Shown in pieces: positions 36,034-43,075 of a DNA stretch of 64,000 nt; the first letter of the stretch is position 1, and each line of letters begins with the position of its first letter. Source of the stretch: Marinobacter sp. LV10R510-11A (GTDB lineage Bacteria > Pseudomonadota > Gammaproteobacteria > Pseudomonadales > Oleiphilaceae); NCBI RefSeq assembly GCF_900215155.1, contig NZ_LT907980.1, positions 1,984,001-2,048,000 on the forward strand, in the 5' to 3' direction. Made by a program: the position numbers and the translations under genes. A model generated the notes under the pieces. The model did not search any database and had not been told where the DNA came from. It worked only from the letters and a program-made list of their open reading frames with translations.

Positions 36034-37077
36034 TCAGTATGAAATGCGGCTACTGAGGATATGATGAAGCCCATTACAGTCCACCAGCGAGTCCTCGCAA
36101 TTCACAATAATGTCGGAGCGCGCAATAACATAGCCCTTCCCGGTTATGTTGTTTTTCACAACCTGATAATCGCCATCTTGCTCCATGGCAGAGAACTCAC
36201 CAACAAAGCCTGTTTCCCGAAGCGACACGGTTTCAAGCCTGTCTCCTGGGTGGATAAGCCCCTCGTAATGCATCAGCGCCAGCCGCGCTGACGTGCCTGT
36301 GCCGGTGGTACTCCGGCAAATAACGCCGGGATGGACATAAGTCGCGGAACGGGAGCGGTAATAGCCCTCGGCAACATGCTCTACCGGCCCCATAAAGTGC
36401 AAAAATGGCAGGGGTCCCACATCGCCGAGGGTATAGTGAGAAAAACCACGCTCCGCTTGAATTGCCTCAACAATCGCATGGGCAGCGTTCGCGAGCTTGC
36501 GCTCTTCATTCAGTATGAGTTCGAATCCCAAAGACTCCGCATCCACCAGTGCATAAAACCCGCCGCTGTATGCCACGCTATAAGTGACCATGCCGAGTGA
36601 CGGCACTTCGATAGTAGCTCGATGGGTATCGATGTAGCTTGGCAGGCCTTCGCAGGTGATCGCTTCAACCACGCCGTTTTCAACCCGCGCATCGATGCGA
36701 ACCAAGCCCGCTGGGGACTCCAGAAGAAAGCTTTGCTTGCCTTCTTTCTTGGGTACGATTCCGGCCTCAAGTACTGCAGTCGCCGTACAGATGGTGTTGG
36801 AGCCGGAGTAAATCGGGTAGCCCATCACTTCCATAATGATGTACCCGGCCGCTGCCCGGGGGTCGGATGGAGGAACCAGCAAATCCACGGACATCTCAGG
36901 GATGCCGTAGGGTTCCTCCAGCAACAGTCTTCTCAGCCCATCGGCGTTATCACGCAGATACTCCATTTGTGCCCGCACACTGTCGCCCGGCAGCAGATCG
37001 ATACCACCGGTCACAATGCGGCTGACATCGCCTCCGGCGTGGGTGTCCATAAGTTGAATCGTCAGTTCCTGTTTCAT
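36034..37077 (-). CDS. Proline racemase family protein, non-canonical active site
   Basis: A 347-residue member of the proline racemase/hydroxyproline epimerase superfamily. It begins with the family DTHAGGDVSRIV motif. Both catalytic cysteines are missing: the first site reads YSGSNTIC, with Ser91, and the second reads CRSTTGTGTSAR, with Thr258, and the usual Asp in front is Cys254. Loss of the second Cys to Thr is known in trans-3-hydroxyproline dehydratases, so a dehydratase or altered epimerase is likelier than a proline racemase. The start is set at 37077, where ATGA overlaps the stop of the upstream reductase; the longer reading frame continues without a ribosome site. Confidence 0.87.
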   Translation of the reverse strand: MKQELTIQLMDTHAGGDVSRIVTGGIDLLPGDSVRAQMEYLRDNADGLRRLLLEEPYGIPEMSVDLLVPPSDPRAAAGYIIMEVMGYPIYSGSNTICTATAVLEAGIVPKKEGKQSFLLESPAGLVRIDARVENGVVEAITCEGLPSYIDTHRATIEVPSLGMVTYSVAYSGGFYALVDAESLGFELILNEERKLANAAHAIVEAIQAERGFSHYTLGDVGPLPFLHFMGPVEHVAEGYYRSRSATYVHPGVICRSTTGTGTSARLALMHYEGLIHPGDRLETVSLRETGFVGEFSAMEQDGDYQVVKNNITGKGYVIARSDIIVNCEDSLVDCNGLHHILSSRISY

Positions 37078-38219
37078 GTGCTGCCCTCCAAAGACCAGGG
37101 CTTGCCGTGCTCCTCCCACTGCGAATCCGGAACTATGACAATTTTGCCGAGATAATTGCTGCCGCGGTTCATGAAGTAACGCTCTGCCTGATGCAGCTCT
37201 GAAAGCCGAAAAGCACCGTGTAGCACCGGCTTGAGCTGCTCGTTCCGAATCCACTCAATAAGCTGTTCCGCTTCCTCCCGGGTACCGTGAGAGACGCCAA
37301 AAATTTGCACCTGGTACAGGTAAATTCGTGTCCACAGGATTTCGCTGATATTGCCGCCACTGGCGCCGGCAATACTGAGGCGGGGATAGGTTTGGCGAGC
37401 GTTCATATCAAAGATCATGGCGTCGATAAAGCGATCGGTCATGTCGCCACCCACCAGATCCATAACCGCATCAAGGGGCTTGCCGCCGGTTTCTGCCTTT
37501 ACGCGCTCCACGAAGCTGTCCATATCAGACCGATCAAGCACTGACTCTGCCCCCAGTTCCTCGAGAGCTGCCGCTTTATCCCGTGTACTCAGTGCGAAAG
37601 GAATGGCGCCCATAATCCGACAGAGTTGGATCAGAGCGGTGCCCACACCACCGCTTGCGCCGGTAACGAGAACTCGCTCTCCGGCTTTTACCTGAGCAGA
37701 TGTGAGCATGTGCATGGCGGTTTGGTACGAACACATCCCCATTGCCGCGAGCCCGGCATCCGTCAGATTCTCATTCGGCACAACGTGGAACTGATCCGAT
37801 GGCACCGCAACGTATTCGGCATAACCGCCATCTGCGCCATGGCCGTAATAATCCGGAGTCAGGTTGATGTCCCAGCGGTTATCCGCATAGATATTGAAGT
37901 CCAGCAGGCCGCGCTCGCCAATACGGCGACTATCAACACCATCACCCACGGCCACAACGCGGCCGGCAATGTCTGCGCCTTGAATACGGGGGAAAATCAG
38001 AGTGGGTTTACCACCCATCTGAAATGAGGTGGTTTCGCCCTTTTTGGTGGGATACAGCCCTTCCCGGGCTTTGCGATCTGTATTGTTTTTGGCCGTAGCC
38101 GTTACCTGAACAAGCACTTCGCCAGGCGCAGGAGACGGGGTGGGTACGCTCTTATACTCAAGCTTATCAATGTCGCCATGGCCTGTAAGAACTATGGCTT
38201 TCATGGTGTTCGGCATCAT
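37074..38219 (-). CDS. Medium-chain reductase, quinone oxidoreductase type
   Basis: A 381-residue zinc-independent medium-chain dehydrogenase/reductase. The N-terminal catalytic domain lacks the GHE zinc motif (it reads GADIAGRVV) and there is no structural-zinc Cys cluster; the Rossmann segment is VLVTGASGGVGTALIQL. NADPH-dependent reduction of quinones or enones is the family norm. Start at 38219 has GGAGGG 10 nt upstream. It is coupled through ATGA to the proline-racemase-like gene, so the two likely act on the same compound. Substrate unknown. Confidence 0.87.
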   Translation of the reverse strand: MMPNTMKAIVLTGHGDIDKLEYKSVPTPSPAPGEVLVQVTATAKNNTDRKAREGLYPTKKGETTSFQMGGKPTLIFPRIQGADIAGRVVAVGDGVDSRRIGERGLLDFNIYADNRWDINLTPDYYGHGADGGYAEYVAVPSDQFHVVPNENLTDAGLAAMGMCSYQTAMHMLTSAQVKAGERVLVTGASGGVGTALIQLCRIMGAIPFALSTRDKAAALEELGAESVLDRSDMDSFVERVKAETGGKPLDAVMDLVGGDMTDRFIDAMIFDMNARQTYPRLSIAGASGGNISEILWTRIYLYQVQIFGVSHGTREEAEQLIEWIRNEQLKPVLHGAFRLSELHQAERYFMNRGSNYLGKIVIVPDSQWEEHGKPWSLEGST

Positions 38220-38328
38220 AAGCAAATGACCCTCCCTACCTGCGGAATGTGAAGTGTCCCATCAGAATAGGCGACATTCACACAGGTGTCAGGGAGTGTT
38301 CCGAGTATTCATTATTTGCAGGCCCAAA

Positions 38329-39441
38329 CTAACGGGCAATCACCTTGTACACAGGGCGCAACTTGGGAATCTGTTTTAAAACAACCTGAATAACGGTCAT
38401 CAACGGCACCGCCAGCAACACACCAACAGGGCCCCAGAGCCAACCCCAGAAAAAGATAGAAACGAAAATAATCACCGGGTTAATGGCCATGCGAAAACCG
38501 TGTACCCAGGGTTCTATGAAGAACCCCACCATCGTGGTCAGGACAAGATAACCGACCGGCGCAATGGCCATCATCCACAAGGTGTCCAGGCTTACGGCTG
38601 AGACAACAGCAAGCAGCAGAATGGTGAGAATAACGCCAAGATAAGGGATGAAGCGGGCCAGTCCAGCCACCAGTCCCCAGACAGCCGGATCTGGCAGGCC
38701 TATAGCCCAGGCCATCAGACCGGTAGCCACGCCAACCGATGTATTGCTGATACCGAGAACGCCAAGATATTGGGCAATCTGGTGCTGAGAATCCCGGGTA
38801 ATGCGCAGCACTTTTCTGCGCTGGGCCCTCGGCAGCTGCCGCACAAAGTTAAACACCAGCCTGTCGCCACTGACCAGAAGGAAATAAGTCAGCGCCATCG
38901 CAAGCGCAAGACCCGCAATACCATTGCGAGCTTTATTCATAAGCTGAGCTCGCCAGGATTCAGTCTGCAGAACGACTGTAGTTGGCTCCTGGCTAGGCTT
39001 TTTGCCGTCCCCCTCCGAGAGCTCATTAACCGAGTCCTCGACTTTCTGTGCCGACTCCGAAACCCTGCTGATCTGCCGCATCAGCTCACTTTCCCCGACC
39101 AGTAAACGGGAAATTCCCTCGGGCGCCTTACCCGCCCATTCCAACGCCGGCGTGGCAACAGCAATGGACACACCTGCGATAGCGGCAAGTAGCAGCAATA
39201 CCAGAATCAGCGAACTGACCATTCTGGGCATACGCAACCCAGTACCCATGCGGGAAACCAGAGGCGACAGTAGCAAGCTTGTCAGCAGCGCCAGCACCAT
39301 CGGCAAAACGATCTGATGAGCGAGATACAGGGTGTAAAGCACACCCAAAGTAAAGAGGCCATAGATTGGCGTAGAAAGATCGGTGAGAGTCTTGCCGGTT
39401 CTGGGATTGCTTTGCTCACTCGAGTGCTGTTCGTCTTCCAT
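38329..39441 (-). CDS. AI-2E family transporter
   Basis: A 370-residue membrane protein of the AI-2 exporter-like (AI-2E/PerM) family with about 8 hydrophobic helices and a hydrophilic loop of about 70 residues after the second or third helix. The conserved C-terminal stretch SIFFWGWLWGPVGVLLAVPLM is present. Members move small molecules or act as Na/H antiporters. The ATG at 39441 is preferred over an upstream GTG without a ribosome site. Monocistronic. Confidence 0.87.
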   Translation of the reverse strand: MEDEQHSSEQSNPRTGKTLTDLSTPIYGLFTLGVLYTLYLAHQIVLPMVLALLTSLLLSPLVSRMGTGLRMPRMVSSLILVLLLLAAIAGVSIAVATPALEWAGKAPEGISRLLVGESELMRQISRVSESAQKVEDSVNELSEGDGKKPSQEPTTVVLQTESWRAQLMNKARNGIAGLALAMALTYFLLVSGDRLVFNFVRQLPRAQRRKVLRITRDSQHQIAQYLGVLGISNTSVGVATGLMAWAIGLPDPAVWGLVAGLARFIPYLGVILTILLLAVVSAVSLDTLWMMAIAPVGYLVLTTMVGFFIEPWVHGFRMAINPVIIFVSIFFWGWLWGPVGVLLAVPLMTVIQVVLKQIPKLRPVYKVIAR

Positions 39442-39612
39442 AGGAGATCCGTAGCCTGTCGGCTGGGCAGCACTGCAGGGCGCCACCCGCGTAATTTAGT
39501 GTGCCACCAAGGGTTTCAGGCAGCATGCAGGCCAATCAGTGTACCTTTGGTGAAGCCTGACCGCATCATAGAACGGCTTGGGGCAGAGCGACGCCAGTAA
39601 ACCAAAACAGAT

Positions 39613-40056
39613 CTAAATATTGCACTCACTCTGGACTCGCACCTGAAACTCCTTACGAATGCGCTCGTTTTCTTCATCGTTAACGAAAACACGCTCGCCT
39701 TCCTTGTTCAGCCGATAGATCCCCGACACGCTCTTTAGATACTTCACGCGCGCCCTCAAGGCATCACAGCGAGCTTTAAGCTTGGCTGCCTTGGCCTCCC
39801 GCTTGGCTTCGACCTTTTCCCGGGCAGCACGCTCCTTTTGGCTTTGCGCAAGGAACTCACTCACCCGCTGTTTACGTTCACTAGCAGCCGCATCCAACGT
39901 TGGCTGTGCTGCTATTAAGCGCACCTCGTCAGCAGCTGCATTCGCAGGGGGCCGATCACCAAAGTGAGTCTGGCCATTCCCATCAACCCAGCGGTAGGCG
40001 CCGGCCTGGGTAATGGGGGTAACTAGCAATAATATGGGAATTATGAGTCCTTTCAT
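39613..40056 (-). CDS. DUF4124 periplasmic protein
   Basis: A 147-residue exported protein. A signal peptide (IIPILLLVTPITQAGA) leads straight into the DUF4124 motif YRWVDGNGQTHFGDRPP, followed by a Lys/Arg/Glu-rich helix that looks like a coiled coil (about 60-120). Function unknown; this domain is widespread in gammaproteobacterial envelopes. Alone on its strand next to bioY. Confidence 0.85.
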   Translation of the reverse strand: MKGLIIPILLLVTPITQAGAYRWVDGNGQTHFGDRPPANAAADEVRLIAAQPTLDAAASERKQRVSEFLAQSQKERAAREKVEAKREAKAAKLKARCDALRARVKYLKSVSGIYRLNKEGERVFVNDEENERIRKEFQVRVQSECNI

Positions 40057-40214
40057 TAACCTTGACCTATGTTTTGATGTTGGGTTCGGGTGCTACGTGC
40101 AGCACTGCCCTATTACGCTTGGGGTAGTCTCCGACTTCTTTCTACGTATCGTGCTTACCTGTATAAGATATTGCGGCGAGATATAAAACCCGTATTCAAG
40201 ATGAGGAAAGAAGG

Positions 40215-40796
40215 ATGATTTCCGAACCAAACCAAAGTTTCAGCCCTGTCGATCCGAATGGCCAGTCAGCAAGCTGGAAACTGGTTAGTGTCGCGATCAC
40301 AATCGTGTGCCTATCCGTAGCATCGTACATCAAGGTTCCAATGGTACCTGTGCCTATTACCGCGCAAACCTATGTGCTTCTCACCGCTGCAGGGCTTCTC
40401 GGTTGGAAACTTGGAACCGTCTCAACGATCCTATGGCTGGCCCTCGGAGCTCTGGGGCTTCCTGTTCTTGCTGGCGGCTCCAGTGGACTAGATTATTTCT
40501 CCGGACCGACGGCTGGCTACCTCTTTGCCTTTCCATTGGCCGTTGCCGTTGTTGGTTTACTCTTTGAGCGTGGCTGGAACGTAAAAAATGTTGCTCTAGC
40601 CTTCTTAGCGATGCTGTTGGGTCATGCCGTTTGCCTGGGGTTCGGCGGGATATGGCTTGCACTTACCATCGGCCCGGCAGATGCTTTCATAAAAGGCGTT
40701 TTACCGTTCTTAGTCGGAGGCATCATAAAATCAGCCCTTGCTGTAGGAACGATACACGTTGCTGATCGTTTTCTGGGCGCGGAGCGTGCCCATTAA
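40215..40796 (+). CDS. bioY: Biotin transporter BioY
   Basis: A 193-residue substrate-binding membrane protein (S component) with about six helices. Motifs AQTYVLLTAAGLLGWKLG and LALGALGLPVLAGGSSGLDYFSGPTAGYLFAFP are diagnostic. No bioM/bioN partner genes are adjacent, so it acts alone or with shared ATPase components. Strong AGGAAAGAAGG ribosome site. Biotin supply fits the biotin-dependent methylcrotonyl-CoA carboxylase of the liu cluster, though no regulatory link is seen. Confidence 0.92.
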   Translation: MISEPNQSFSPVDPNGQSASWKLVSVAITIVCLSVASYIKVPMVPVPITAQTYVLLTAAGLLGWKLGTVSTILWLALGALGLPVLAGGSSGLDYFSGPTAGYLFAFPLAVAVVGLLFERGWNVKNVALAFLAMLLGHAVCLGFGGIWLALTIGPADAFIKGVLPFLVGGIIKSALAVGTIHVADRFLGAERAH

Positions 40797-40815
40797 GAGA
40801 CCTGGCCCCTAGTTT

Positions 40816-41613
40816 TTAAGAGGCGTAGTTCAACTTCTCTTCCATCAGATTCGGTCGTTGGGCGGTGTTTATGATGGAAACATCGGTGAACATTCGGTTC
40901 ACTTTCTTTTTGAACGTTTCGTTATCCATATCGCGCCAGTAGCGAGGGGGGCGGTCGGTCTTTCGGTCAGATTCCGCTGTGATTGGATCCAACGGACGAT
41001 ACCTCTCCAGCATGGGAAGCTCCGGCAGAGGCCGCGTCACATCCATGTAATTCTGGATGAAGTCCCAATAGGCGTAACACATGGAGGCACTGCCATGGGC
41101 CCCCAGAATATCACCAACGGTCGCATCCAGCTTGCTGTAGCGATGGGAGAGCACCAGATCAAACAAGGTTCCGTGTCGATCAACCCGGGCACAGCACCAG
41201 GCATCAAACTCATAGAAGGGCTTTTCGGTTACTACCGGCGGTTTTGCCGGCCAGAAAGGGAACTTACGGGAGTATTGCCAGACCTTGATCATGCCGGTGC
41301 GGCGGTTGAACTCCCATTCGGGGGCGTGACGAAAGCATTCGTGACTGTTCTCGACCTGAAGTCCGTATTTCTCAGCCAGATCCTCTTTCTTCTCCAACTT
41401 TCGCAATTTCTTGGGAGAAGTATCAGACATAAAGTTCGGGGGTATGACCTCACGGGTATTTCCCCACGGCAGCCTCAGGCTGGCGGAACGCTCCAGCCTA
41501 GATCGGTTCAATTCCTCCCATTGATTTTCCTGCGGAGGTATTGCATAGGAGCGATAGGCAAACGCCCCATAATAATCACGTGCACCAATATTGTTAGAGC
41601 CGTTATCCAGCAT
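40816..41613 (-). CDS. DUF6708-like protein, short soluble form
   Basis: A 265-residue protein homologous to the product at 41911-42933. Shared stretches include EFNRRTGMIKVW, YAYWDFIQNYMDVTRPLPELP and RYWRDMDNETFKK. The start at 41613 begins a full N-terminus of its own (AYRS, then VIPPNF) so this is a complete gene, not a fragment. It lacks about 100 residues that carry both transmembrane helices in the paralogue. In a T6SS effector cluster such genes are candidates for immunity or accessory roles. The family assignment is from motif recall, not a search. Confidence 0.6.
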   Translation of the reverse strand: MLDNGSNNIGARDYYGAFAYRSYAIPPQENQWEELNRSRLERSASLRLPWGNTREVIPPNFMSDTSPKKLRKLEKKEDLAEKYGLQVENSHECFRHAPEWEFNRRTGMIKVWQYSRKFPFWPAKPPVVTEKPFYEFDAWCCARVDRHGTLFDLVLSHRYSKLDATVGDILGAHGSASMCYAYWDFIQNYMDVTRPLPELPMLERYRPLDPITAESDRKTDRPPRYWRDMDNETFKKKVNRMFTDVSIINTAQRPNLMEEKLNYAS

Positions 41614-41635
41614 CTTCCGGTACCTTTTGACTGAA

Positions 41636-41756
41636 CCATGGTCCAACTCTTGCGAAACAGGGCGCTTTGCTGGGTGGGTTCCGCTGGCCCGGATGCCTTG
41701 CGATTGCTGCGGTAGGCGGTGGGAGCGTAGCCGGAGTTATCCAGGACGGCAGTCAT
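41636..41756 (-). pseudogene. Orphan N-terminus of a DUF6708-like gene
   Basis: Begins MTAVLDNSGYAPTAYRSNRK, near-identical to the start of the gene at 42933, runs about 40 codons to FRKSWTM, then loses similarity and drifts into unrelated frame. The ATG still overlaps the stop of the effector-tail remnant, exactly as in the intact pair. It is a rearrangement remnant, not a working gene. Confidence 0.75.
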
Positions 41757-41898
41757 GTGCCATTCTCCGCTTTATGGGTCTGCTCATCCGCCCAGAAAAA
41801 CTGGCCGGATTCACTGAAGTCTGGCTGGCCATGTGTGGCCAGATCGAAGGTGGTCGGGTCGTGCAGTTCCGGCGCGGGGAACACCAGGTTGCGGCTGG
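41753..41898 (-). pseudogene. Orphan C-terminal tip of the VasX-like effector
   Basis: Encodes NLVFPAPELHDPTTFDLATH and continues to a stop, close to the end of the effector at 42930, but the rest of the effector gene is missing upstream. The stop codon overlaps the next ATG by ATGA as in the intact locus. An ATG at 41920 could start a 55-codon frame but has no ribosome site. Confidence 0.75.
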
Positions 41899-41910
41899 GC
41901 AGAGGCTGGA

Positions 41911-42933
41911 CTAGCGCCATGAGTGATTCGCCAGAGCGGTCCGGTTTTCACGCTTGAAGGCTTCGTAGTCTTCTTCGTTCATATTGCGCCAGTACAAGGG
42001 ATCCCGCCCCTTCTTCTCGTCTTGGGCGCGGGTGGTGAAATCCAGCTGACGATGGGCTTCGAACAGGGGAATATCCGGCAGCGACTTGGTCACGTCCATG
42101 TACTGGCGGATCAGGTCCCAGTAGGCCAGTACGTCTTCGCGGTTGGTGGTGGCGGCGAGAAGCTGGTTCATGGGCAGGGCCCATTCCTGAGTCTTGTGGA
42201 CCAGCACCAGCCGGTACCAGATATTGCCCTGATGATCCGGCAGGCTCAGCAGGTAGCCGTCCCATTCATGGAAAGGGGCCTGCTCCCGGATTTCTCCGGA
42301 CTGGCCGTCCTTTTCTGGGTTTTTGAACAAGGTCACCATGCCGGTGCGGCGGTTGAGTTCCCAGAGAGGGCCTTTGGGTTCCTGGTAGACCACTTTGGGG
42401 TATTTTTTCTCGAGGAAGCGGCCAATGCCCCAGCAGAGGAGCATGGGTAGGAAAAAATAGGCTAGGAAAGGGAAAATGCCATCCCAAAAAAACCGCGTGA
42501 AGCTCTCAATTTCCGACAACTGGGTCCATAGGAGCACCATGGAAATGGCAAAGACTGGCAGTAACCAAGTGAACAATATCCGCCCCCCGTGCTGCATCCA
42601 CAGAAGCGCCCAGCTTATCTTGGGCAGGGTGGCGTAGCGTATGCTGTCGCCATTAATCCATCCAACCGGGTTAAACGGCTCTCCTCCGGCTTCCGACTCA
42701 GCTTTGAAGCGACGAAGGTTCTCCTCATCTTCCCTGACTTCTTTGGGCCCCCAAGTCTTGAGAAAGTTCGGGGGATAAACGCCGGACAGCTTCCCCTTGG
42801 GCAACGGTGGCCCCATGGTCCAGCTCTTGCGGAACAGCGTGCTCTGTTGGCTGATCTCCGCCGGTTCCGGGGCTTTGCGGTTGCTACGGTAGGCAGTGGG
42901 AGCGTAGCCGAAGTCATCCAGGGCGGCGGTCAT
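41911..42933 (-). CDS. DUF6708-like membrane protein, probable immunity or accessory protein
   Basis: A 340-residue protein with two transmembrane helices in the middle (ILFTWLLPVFAISMVLLWTQ and GIFPFLAYFFLPMLLCWGIG, about residues 125-185) and a C-terminal soluble domain with ELNRRTGMVTLF and AYWDLIRQYMDVTKSLPDI. Its ATG overlaps the effector stop by 4 nt, with a GGAGGAAGG site inside the effector tail, so both are made together. This coupling to a pore-type effector and the membrane location favour an immunity role, by analogy with TsiV2 next to VasX. Not proven. Confidence 0.68.
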   Translation of the reverse strand: MTAALDDFGYAPTAYRSNRKAPEPAEISQQSTLFRKSWTMGPPLPKGKLSGVYPPNFLKTWGPKEVREDEENLRRFKAESEAGGEPFNPVGWINGDSIRYATLPKISWALLWMQHGGRILFTWLLPVFAISMVLLWTQLSEIESFTRFFWDGIFPFLAYFFLPMLLCWGIGRFLEKKYPKVVYQEPKGPLWELNRRTGMVTLFKNPEKDGQSGEIREQAPFHEWDGYLLSLPDHQGNIWYRLVLVHKTQEWALPMNQLLAATTNREDVLAYWDLIRQYMDVTKSLPDIPLFEAHRQLDFTTRAQDEKKGRDPLYWRNMNEEDYEAFKRENRTALANHSWR

Positions 42934-43075
42934 GTGCCTTCCTCCGCTCTATGGGTCTGCTCATCCGCCCAGAAAAGCTGGCCGGTTTCACTGAAGTCTG
43001 GTTCGCCATGTTTGGCCAGATCAAAGGTGGTCGGGTCGTGCAGCTCCGGGGCGGGGAACACCAGGTTGCGGCTGG
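42813..43075 (-). repeat. 263-bp direct repeat, copy B (functional junction)
   Basis: The intact source of copy A at 41636-41898: effector C-terminal tip plus the start of the coupled DUF6708-like gene, same length with no gaps. Confidence 0.8.

Larger units (their letters stand above)
41636..41898 (-). repeat. 263-bp direct repeat, copy A (scar)
   Basis: Ungapped copy of 42813-43075, with about 85-90 percent identity by eye. It covers the last 50 codons of the large effector and the first 40 codons of the following DUF6708-like gene. Copy A is embedded between two DUF6708-like genes. Confidence 0.8.

Noticed and set aside
38235..38295. Terminator near the end of the AI-2E gene (GTGAA...TTCAC)
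   Set aside because: The arms pair only with a bulge and no T-run follows; not supported.
40858..41634. 258-codon open frame on the plus strand
   Set aside because: Antisense to the DUF6708-like gene and its scar; no family features.
41508..41756. 82-codon frame read as a separate gene
   Set aside because: Only its first 40 codons match the paralogue; the rest is out-of-frame with the next gene, so it is treated as a remnant.
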